A stretch of DNA of 43,535 bases from the NCBI GenBank assembly GCA_023264155.1, contig JALQTD010000002.1:1-43535 (forward strand), written 5' to 3'. Shown one piece after another: positions 16,636 to 22,596 of this stretch. Source of the stretch: Flavobacteriales bacterium. GTDB taxonomy: Bacteria; Bacteroidota; Bacteroidia; Flavobacteriales_D; Sanyastnellaceae. A model generated the notes under the pieces. That model saw only the letters and a list, made by a program, of their open reading frames with translations. It had not been told where the DNA came from and searched no databases. The translations under genes and the position numbers were made by a program. The first letter of the stretch is position 1. Each line of letters opens with the position of its first letter.

Positions 16636-17058
16636 ATGGGGGTATTGGCGAGTTTGCAGAGCGTGCGTTTGATCTTCGCTTTCGCCAATTTGCGCCAACA
16701 AAAGGTAGCCGAGGCGCGCAAATGGTTGGGACGCATCAATCCGAACCACCTGTGGAAGCGCCGCCGCGCTTACTACCACTTCCTGGAGGGCAGCTTGACC
16801 ATGGAACAAAACATGAACGAGGCAGCGAAGCACCTGCGGACCGCCCTGGACCTTGGGTTGAAGCAGGCCTATGACCAGGCGGCAGCGAAGCTCAACCTCG
16901 CCGTGGTGGCGAGCGCCCAGCGCAAACCCCAGCAAGCGAAGGCACTGCTGAACGAAGCCAAGCGGCTCGACGACAAGGGCATGTTGAAGAAGGACATCAA
17001 AATGGTGGAGGATGCGCTGCGCAATCCGCGCATGGTGCACCAGCGGGTGCGCCGCTGA
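16636..17058 (+). CDS. TPR-type small membrane protein, N-terminus possibly frameshifted
   Basis: The 140 residues from the ATG at 16636 contain a hydrophobic start (MGVLASLQSVRLIFAFANLR) and then helix pairs of TPR type: KVAEARKWLGRINP, RRRAYYHFLEGSLTMEQNM, AAKHLRTALDLG and QAKALLNEAKRLDDKGM. Related Bacteroidota proteins have a short membrane region of two helices before these repeats. Here a good first helix (MDTRIIKIALTAAALGYAI) starts at 16565, in another frame, and ends in a stop at 16672. The intact gene may therefore once have started at 16565. A GTG at 16627 is an alternative start in the current frame. It is transcribed from TACTTTTG at 16533. The function is unknown. Confidence 0.65.
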   Translation: MGVLASLQSVRLIFAFANLRQQKVAEARKWLGRINPNHLWKRRRAYYHFLEGSLTMEQNMNEAAKHLRTALDLGLKQAYDQAAAKLNLAVVASAQRKPQQAKALLNEAKRLDDKGMLKKDIKMVEDALRNPRMVHQRVRR

Positions 17059-17114
17059 GTTTGGATTTGTGAATCGGATGTCCTACTTTGACGGAAGATT
17101 CTCAATCCATTTGC

Positions 17115-17429
17115 ATGCCCAGTCAACCCGCACCCGTCCGCCGTGCCGTGCACGTTTTACTCAATGATGTGGTGCTCGCGGGATTCCAGCTGAGCTTGGA
17201 TTTGCCTGAATACGAGTCCGAAGCGCGGAGCATCATCCGCGAGGCGACGGCGTCCATTGAGTCCCTGTGCGAGCGGCTTGACGCCGTGGATGCGCACCAA
17301 ATCGAAGGACAGCCGCTTCCCGCCGAACAGAAGCAAGAATTGCGGGCCATCTCCCAAGCCGCTCAAGACCAGAGTTTGGTGCTCCTGGGGCAATTGCAAG
17401 CGCTGCGCGCCCTCCGGGTCCCCGAGTAA
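17115..17429 (+). CDS. Conserved-looking small hypothetical protein
   Basis: A 104-residue cytoplasmic protein that I do not recognise. It is mostly helical, with VRRAVHVLLNDVVLAGFQLSL at the N-terminus followed by charged amphipathic helices (SEARSIIREATASIESLCERL; PAEQKQELRAISQAAQDQSL). It has no signal peptide, cysteine cluster or catalytic motif. The ATG at 17115 is preferred over a TTG at 17088, and a TACTTTG-like element lies at about 17084. It converges with the dehydrogenase gene, with only two bases between stops. The coding evidence is the codon pattern and the tight packing. Confidence 0.65.
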   Translation: MPSQPAPVRRAVHVLLNDVVLAGFQLSLDLPEYESEARSIIREATASIESLCERLDAVDAHQIEGQPLPAEQKQELRAISQAAQDQSLVLLGQLQALRALRVPE

Positions 17430-17431
17430 CG

Positions 17432-19456
17432 TCAGCGGGCCAGCAGGGCGGCCACAGCCGCCTCGAGCCGGTCGTTTGCCAAGTAGGCCCGCTCCAGGTC
17501 CCCGGCGAAGGGCACGGGCGTGTCCAAGCTGCCGAGCCGCCCCACCGGTGCGTCGAGCGATTCCCAGCACCGGTCTTGGATGACGGACGCGATTTCACCG
17601 CCGATGCCTCCGGTCAAGCTGTCCTCGTGCAGCACGAGCGCCCGGCTCGTCCGGCACACGCTTTCCACCACGGCCGCTTCGTCCCACGGGCTCAAGGTCC
17701 GCAAGTCGATGATTTCGAGGTCCCATTCCGGGTGGGCTTCCGCCAAATCCATGGCCCAATGCACACCCAGTCCGTACGTCACGATGGTGGCCTGGCTGCC
17801 GGAACGGACGGTTCGGGCTTCGCCGAACGGCAACATGTATTCAGCCTCTGGAACGGGGCCGGTGAGTGACCGGTAGAGGAACTTGTGTTCGAAGAACAGG
17901 ACGGGGTTGGGGTCGTGGAACGCCATGGCCATCAAGCCCTTCGCGTCGGCGGGCGTGGACGGGTAGGCGATTTTCAGACCGGGCACATGGAAGAACCACG
18001 CCTCGGTGCTTTGGCTGTGGTACGGCCCGGCTCCGACGCCGGCGCCGGTGGGCATCCGAACGACTACGTCGGCTTGGGCGCCCCAGCGCCAGTGCAGCTT
18101 GGCGAGGTTGTTCACGATTTGGTTGAAGCCGCACGTGACGAAGTCGCTGAACTGCATCTCCATCATGGACTTGCGTCCGGAAATGGAGAGGCCGAGGGCG
18201 GCCCCGACGATGGCGCTCTCGCAGAGCGGCGTGTTGCGGACCCGGTCTTTGCCAAACCGGTCCACGAAGCCGTCGGTGACCTTGAAGACGCCGCCGTATT
18301 CGGCAATGTCTTGTCCCATGAGCACGAGGTCCTTGTGGCGTTCCATGGCCCCGCCGAGTCCCTCCGAAATGGCGTCGATGAGCCGGATTTCGCGGTCGGT
18401 CGCTGGCAGCTCATCGAGGTGGGGAAGGGCCGAGGGGGGCACAGGGGCAAAGCGGTCGGCGAGTTCGGTTTCGGGGTGGGCCTGGATGGCGGGTTCGTTC
18501 GCCGCGAATTGGAGGCCGGCCGCGATGGTGGCTTTGTGGGCTGCCCGCGTGCTGTCGATGAACGCATCGTCGAAAATGCCTTCGGCGCGCCCCCAGGCTT
18601 CCATCCGCTCGACAGGGTCGATTTGGCCCCAGTGGTCGATGAGCCCTTCCGGGTAGTACTTTGTGCCGCTGGCTTCTTCGTGGCCGCGCATCCGGAAGGT
18701 TTTGAATTCGAGGAGGATGGGGCGGGGGCGTTGGCGGATTTGGTCCGCAGCATCGCGCACGGCATGGTAAACGGCCAGCAAATCGTTGCCATCCACCTGG
18801 ATCGCATCCTCCGCTGGAATGCCGTACCCCGCCGCCTTGTCCGTGAAATGGGCAAAGCGGAACTGCTCGTTCGAAGGTGTGGACAAGCCCCACGCGTTGT
18901 TTTCGATGCCGATGATGACGGGCAATTGCCAAACCGCCGCCACATTCACGGCTTCGTGGAAGTCGCCTTCGCTCGCGCCACCATCCCCGGTAAAGACCAA
19001 CGTGGCCTTGGCATCCCCGGCGAGTTTGTTGGCCAACGCGATGCCGTCGGCGATGCCAAGTTGCGGCCCGAGGTGCGAAATCATGCCGACGATGCGGTGG
19101 GGCAGGGAACCGAAGTGGAAGGAGCGGTCGCGGCCGTTGGTGAAGCCGGCAGATTTGCCTTGGAATTGGGCGAAGAGTTGGCCGAGGTCGATGCCGCGCG
19201 TGGTGAAGACGCCGAGGTTGCGGTGCATCGGCAGGATGAACTCATCTCTTTGCAATGCGGCCGTCGCGCCGACTGAAATGGCTTCTTGTCCCATGCCGCT
19301 GAACCATTTCGAGATCTTGCCTTGCCGCAATTGGCTCATCATTTTCTCCTCGATCATGCGCGGGAGCAGCAGTTGCGCAAACAGGCTGCGGATTTCGTCG
19401 TCACGGAGTTCGCGGCGGTCGAAGCGCAGCGGGTTGTGGGGAAAGGCGTCTTGCAT
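17432..19456 (-). CDS. 2-oxoacid dehydrogenase E1, alpha and beta subunits fused
   Basis: A 674-residue thiamine-diphosphate enzyme that decarboxylates a 2-oxoacid (branched-chain or pyruvate) and passes the acyl group to lipoyl E2. The N-terminal half is E1-alpha, with the ThDP motif GDGGASEGDFHEA...GIENN at about 155-185 and the phosphorylation-loop-like RMRGHEEASGTKYYP. The C-terminal half from about 360 is E1-beta (LMGQDIAEYGGVFKVTDGF, CESAIVGAALGLSISG, TGAGVGAGPYHSQSTEAW). In many bacteria these are two genes; the fused form is common in Bacteroidota. The ATG at 19456 is fixed by a TATTTTTG element just upstream; the longer frame from 19540 overlaps a divergent promoter. Confidence 0.94.
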   Translation of the reverse strand: MQDAFPHNPLRFDRRELRDDEIRSLFAQLLLPRMIEEKMMSQLRQGKISKWFSGMGQEAISVGATAALQRDEFILPMHRNLGVFTTRGIDLGQLFAQFQGKSAGFTNGRDRSFHFGSLPHRIVGMISHLGPQLGIADGIALANKLAGDAKATLVFTGDGGASEGDFHEAVNVAAVWQLPVIIGIENNAWGLSTPSNEQFRFAHFTDKAAGYGIPAEDAIQVDGNDLLAVYHAVRDAADQIRQRPRPILLEFKTFRMRGHEEASGTKYYPEGLIDHWGQIDPVERMEAWGRAEGIFDDAFIDSTRAAHKATIAAGLQFAANEPAIQAHPETELADRFAPVPPSALPHLDELPATDREIRLIDAISEGLGGAMERHKDLVLMGQDIAEYGGVFKVTDGFVDRFGKDRVRNTPLCESAIVGAALGLSISGRKSMMEMQFSDFVTCGFNQIVNNLAKLHWRWGAQADVVVRMPTGAGVGAGPYHSQSTEAWFFHVPGLKIAYPSTPADAKGLMAMAFHDPNPVLFFEHKFLYRSLTGPVPEAEYMLPFGEARTVRSGSQATIVTYGLGVHWAMDLAEAHPEWDLEIIDLRTLSPWDEAAVVESVCRTSRALVLHEDSLTGGIGGEIASVIQDRCWESLDAPVGRLGSLDTPVPFAGDLERAYLANDRLEAAVAALLAR

Positions 19457-19463
19457 CAAGGCC

Positions 19464-19471
19464 CAAAAATA
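19464..19471 (-). promoter_or_regulatory. -7 element of the E1 fusion gene
   Basis: TATTTTTG on the minus strand, a full consensus match, seven bases before the ATG at 19456. Confidence 0.55.
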
Positions 19472-19515
19472 ACCCGCGGAGGCCCCACTTGGTGCCGGCT
19501 GGTGAAGCCGCGCAG

Positions 19516-19523
19516 TATCTTCG
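19516..19523 (+). promoter_or_regulatory. -7 element of the COG2509 gene
   Basis: TATCTTCG on the plus strand, four bases before a GTG at 19528. With the element at 19464 it makes a 70-bp divergent promoter region. Confidence 0.45.
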
Positions 19524-19527
19524 CGCC

Positions 19528-21117
19528 GTGAATCCTCCACAACCCACTATTCAAGTGCGCGTGCCCGCGCGCGAGGCGGCTAATCCCGAGGCCTTGGAAC
19601 GGGCTGTTCGCCGTGCGTGGTCGGGCGGAGAACTGGGGGAGTGGCGGGTGGAGCGCAAGTCGCTCGATGCGCGCAGGCGTCCGGTGATGGCGGTGCTGAC
19701 CGTGCGGGTGGCCCCGAAGGGCATGGCCTTGCCCCCTGCCGAAGTGCCGACGAGGGACGAGGTGCCCGCCTTGCCGGAGGATGCGCCGCGGGTGGCCGTG
19801 GTGGGCATGGGGCCCGCCGGGCTGTATGCGGCGCTGGATTTGGTGCGGGCGGGCGTGCGGCCGGTCATCCTGGAGCGGGGAGGGCCGGTGCGTGAACGCC
19901 GACGGGATTTGGTCCAAATCACGCGCGCCCACCGCGTGGACCCCGACTCCAACTACTGCTTCGGTGAAGGCGGCGCGGGAACCTATTCCGACGGCAAACT
20001 GTACACCCGAAGCCAAAAGCGCGGGAACATCCGCGGCGCGCTCGAAACGCTTGTGCAACATGGCGCTGACCCCGAAATCCTGGTCGAGGCGCACCCGCAC
20101 ATCGGGACGAATAAATTGCCGGGCATCATCGAACGGATGCGCGAAACGCTGCTGGCGGCAGGGTGCGAAGTGCATTTCCGGACCCGATTCGAAGACTGGG
20201 AGGCGGATGGCAAAGGCCGCATTGTGGCCGTCATTGCCCGAGCGACTGACTCCGGCGATGCCATTCGCCTGCCCGCTGAAGCTGTCATCCTGGCCACCGG
20301 CCACAGCGCCCGGGACATCTTCCGATTGATGCACCGAAAGGGGCTGGCATTGGAAGCGAAACCCTTCGCTCTTGGCGTGCGCGTGGAGCACCCGCAATCC
20401 TACATTGACGCCGTCCAATACCACGGCGAACAGGGGGACTGGTTGCCGCCAGCTGCGTATAAATTGGTGTGCCAGGTCGGCGACCACGGCGTCCACTCGT
20501 TCTGCATGTGTCCCGGTGGGATCATCGCCCCGTGCGCCACGGCTCCCGAGGAGGTGGTCACGAACGGTTGGTCGCCTTCGAAGCGAAACAACCCGTTTGC
20601 AAATTCGGGCATGGTGGTCACCGTGCGGGAGGCGGATTGGCAGGCGGCTGGCTTCAGCGGTCCCCTGGGCGCGATGGCGTTTCAGGCGCAGGTGGAACAT
20701 GCGGCTTGGCTTGCAGCAGGCCAAACCCAGCGTGCCCCCGCCCAACGCCTCGTCGATTTCGTAGCACAGCGCCCGAGCCGCGACTTGCCGCCCTGCAGCT
20801 ACCTCCCGGGCGTCGTCCCGGCGGACTTGCACAGCATCCTTCCCCGCTTCGTGGCCCGCGCCCTGCAGCAAGGGTTCCAACAATTCGGCCGGAGCATGAA
20901 GGGCTTCCTGCACCCCGAGGCCATCCTCGTCGCCCCGGAATCGCGCACAAGCAGCCCCGTGCGCATTCCCCGCGATCCGTTGACTTTAGAGCACCCTGAA
21001 CAACCCGGGCTGTATCCGTGTGGGGAAGGGGCGGGGTATGCCGGGGGCATCTTATCAGCGGCCTTGGATGGCCAGCGGGTGGCAGCGGCCGTCATTGCCT
21101 CCCTCGAGTTGAAGTAA
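19528..21117 (+). CDS. COG2509 FAD-dependent dehydrogenase-like protein
   Basis: A 529-residue cytoplasmic flavoprotein of the uncharacterised COG2509 family. The N-terminal about 85 residues form a small alpha/beta domain (IQVRVPAREAANPEALERAV). The FAD fold follows with VAVVGMGPAGLYAALDLVRAG. Family motifs include NYCFGEGGAGTYSDGKLYTR, ILATGHSARDIF, CMCPGGIIAPCAT and the closing YPCGEGAGYAGGILSAALDG. The substrate is unknown. The start is set at GTG 19528 because a TATCTTCG element ends four bases before it. The frame also runs up to a TTG at 19489 that would lie upstream of transcription. The mRNA would be practically leaderless. Confidence 0.92.
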   Translation: MNPPQPTIQVRVPAREAANPEALERAVRRAWSGGELGEWRVERKSLDARRRPVMAVLTVRVAPKGMALPPAEVPTRDEVPALPEDAPRVAVVGMGPAGLYAALDLVRAGVRPVILERGGPVRERRRDLVQITRAHRVDPDSNYCFGEGGAGTYSDGKLYTRSQKRGNIRGALETLVQHGADPEILVEAHPHIGTNKLPGIIERMRETLLAAGCEVHFRTRFEDWEADGKGRIVAVIARATDSGDAIRLPAEAVILATGHSARDIFRLMHRKGLALEAKPFALGVRVEHPQSYIDAVQYHGEQGDWLPPAAYKLVCQVGDHGVHSFCMCPGGIIAPCATAPEEVVTNGWSPSKRNNPFANSGMVVTVREADWQAAGFSGPLGAMAFQAQVEHAAWLAAGQTQRAPAQRLVDFVAQRPSRDLPPCSYLPGVVPADLHSILPRFVARALQQGFQQFGRSMKGFLHPEAILVAPESRTSSPVRIPRDPLTLEHPEQPGLYPCGEGAGYAGGILSAALDGQRVAAAVIASLELK

Positions 21118-21150
21118 AAAAAATCGGGCCGGCTCGCCAGCCGACCCGAT
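21116..21150 (-). terminator. Intrinsic terminator on the minus strand
   Basis: On the minus strand ATCGGG, GGCT and their complements form a long stem followed by eight T. The plus strand has no T run after the hairpin, so it serves a minus-strand transcript, although it lies directly at the stop of the plus-strand FAD gene. No minus-strand protein gene lies immediately upstream, which points to an RNA gene. Confidence 0.75.
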
Positions 21151-21317
21151 ACATCCTGTTACGCACCGGGTAAAACCGGACAGGATTCCCCGGGGGGAGA
21201 TCGTTACGTAAACATGGCGGGTTCCATCGGTGTGCGTCCGTCCGCCATGTCGCCCTTCTGCTTCAAACCGCTTTCGGTTCAGCTGCGTCAGGAAAATGCT
21301 TCACCCAATTGCTTGGA
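21116..21317 (-). ncRNA. Candidate stand-alone structured RNA, about 200 nt
   Basis: No protein gene occupies 21118-21457. On the minus strand a promoter (TTG at 21347-21349, 16 bases, TATCTTCA at 21323-21330) and a terminator (21116-21150) enclose about 200 bases. The bases between are full of hairpins: CCAA-gcaa-TTGG with a GNRA loop, AACCG-aaag-CGGTT, ACATGGCGG with CCGCCATGT, ATCCTGT with ACAGGAT enclosing CCGG/CCGG, then the terminator stem. No riboswitch motif, SRP, RNase P or tmRNA signature is recognised. The size and stand-alone nature would suit a 6S-like or unclassified regulatory RNA. This is an inference from structure signals. Confidence 0.5.
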
Positions 21318-21322
21318 TGACG

Positions 21323-21349
21323 TGAAGATACGAAATCCTTTTCTTTCAA
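21323..21349 (-). promoter_or_regulatory. Promoter of the candidate structured RNA
   Basis: On the minus strand TTG, 16 bases and TATCTTCA. A second -7-like octamer, TATTTTTG, lies 22 bases further upstream at 21352-21359. The start would fall near 21317. Confidence 0.45.
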
Positions 21350-21457
21350 GGCAAAAATATCGAGAAAAAAATCACCTGAATCGACGAATATTTTTGTTTC
21401 GAAGGTTGAAGAAGGAATTTGGTCTTGCTCCATTGAAGAGCAGGTATTGCGTTTAAA

Positions 21458-22531
21458 TTATGGATTTTCAGTTGATTGAGCCTTTTGCATGGGCTGCTGA
21501 CCGCGTTGGACAGGCAGGTGGGGTCGCACCCCGGTCTCGGGTTCGGCTATGATTTGGCGGTAGTCGACCGTGAAGGGGGAGGGCGATGCTGCAGCCGAGC
21601 GGTTCGCATCGACCTCAATGCCCCACACATCGACGACTCCCTTGCTCCCCGGCTGGGCATCGCGGTAGTCGGGAACACCGTCTCCGTCTTCATCGGTCGG
21701 ACATCCTTTTCCATCAACGGGTGCGCCGGCAGGCGTGTTGAAACAGATGTCCCTCCCATCGCGCACGCCATCACCATCGGAGTCCATGCGATTGGACAAG
21801 TAGGCTTGTGGAATGCGTTCGTCCTGCAACAGGCGACTTCCTGGCCGCCAACCCACGCCCACAGTGAAGGCGGTGAGCGATGCAGGCGAAGCGCCGATCC
21901 ATGCATTCAAGGCCGGGTCCACACCGAGGTACCACGCGTTGGCCGCTTCGAAGGTCCATTGGTCGCTGAGTTGCCAATCGACTCCGAGCCGCAAGGGTAC
22001 GCCCCACGCGTGGCGGGTGCCAATTTCGGTGTCCGGTTGAAAGTCGGGCACTACGTTTTGGGCGTACAACTGAGCGTACGGAGCGTCTTCTGCCATATCG
22101 TACAGGGCGCCATCGGACCAAAGGTGGTAAGGCTGTCCCGCTGCATCGAGCAGGTCTGCTGTGACTGTTTGCTGGAACGCGCAGGCCCCGAGGCCCACAT
22201 AGGGGTTGATGCGCCACTGGCGGCTCCAATTGGGGTGCCAGAGTAAACCGACTTGTCCGCCTGCCAGGTGTTCAACATACCGGTTGATGGTGCTGTTGGT
22301 TAGCCCGAATCCGCCCGAATGGACTGCCGTCTCCGCGCGCACGTGCGGGGTCAGGTTCACGCGTGCTGACGCCGTGGACAGGAACGTGCCAGCGGAGCTA
22401 GGGCCCTGCGATGCGCCGGTGTAGCCCGTCGCGCCGGTGGAGAGCGTCAGCTGCCAGTCCGGGGTTTGGCCCCACAACGTGGCGGCGGACAGCCAACAAA
22501 GGAGACTGATGAAATAGCGCATGCCCTGCAT
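21458..22531 (-). CDS. Outer-membrane protein with thrombospondin type-3 repeats
   Basis: A 357-residue exported protein with a signal peptide MRYFISLLCWLSAATLWGQ; start at 22531 or 22522. Residues about 25-245 look like an outer-membrane beta-barrel (GQVGLLWHPNWSRQWRINPY, VGLGACAFQQ, FEAANAWYLGVD). Calcium-type TSP3 repeats follow at about 250-292 (DSDGDGVRDGRDICFNTPAG, DEDGDGVPDYRDAQPG). In many Bacteroidota OmpA-family proteins this is followed by a peptidoglycan-binding OmpA domain. Here the tail is only about 65 residues, Pro/Gln-rich, with no OmpA motif. It diverges from the coiled-coil gene at 22597. The function is unknown. Confidence 0.8.
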   Translation of the reverse strand: MQGMRYFISLLCWLSAATLWGQTPDWQLTLSTGATGYTGASQGPSSAGTFLSTASARVNLTPHVRAETAVHSGGFGLTNSTINRYVEHLAGGQVGLLWHPNWSRQWRINPYVGLGACAFQQTVTADLLDAAGQPYHLWSDGALYDMAEDAPYAQLYAQNVVPDFQPDTEIGTRHAWGVPLRLGVDWQLSDQWTFEAANAWYLGVDPALNAWIGASPASLTAFTVGVGWRPGSRLLQDERIPQAYLSNRMDSDGDGVRDGRDICFNTPAGAPVDGKGCPTDEDGDGVPDYRDAQPGSKGVVDVWGIEVDANRSAAASPSPFTVDYRQIIAEPETGVRPHLPVQRGQQPMQKAQSTENP

Positions 22532-22581
22532 ACGGAAAAGCCGCTGCGGGGGTTACATCAATAAGTACCCGCGGAATTTCT

Positions 22582-22589
22582 TATTTTTA
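22582..22589 (+). promoter_or_regulatory. -7 element of the coiled-coil/TonB-like operon
   Basis: TATTTTTA on the plus strand, seven bases before the ATG at 22597 and 22 before the one at 22612. It differs from the consensus only in the last base. Confidence 0.4.
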
Positions 22590-22596
22590 CCCTTTG

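Noticed and set aside
19456-20913. A 485-codon open frame on the minus strand opposite the COG2509 gene
   Set aside because: It has no recognisable domain and is the antisense of a clear flavoprotein; such frames are common in GC-rich DNA.
21214-21456. An 80-codon plus-strand frame
   Set aside because: It covers the hairpin-rich RNA candidate, has no similarity features, and no promoter precedes it.
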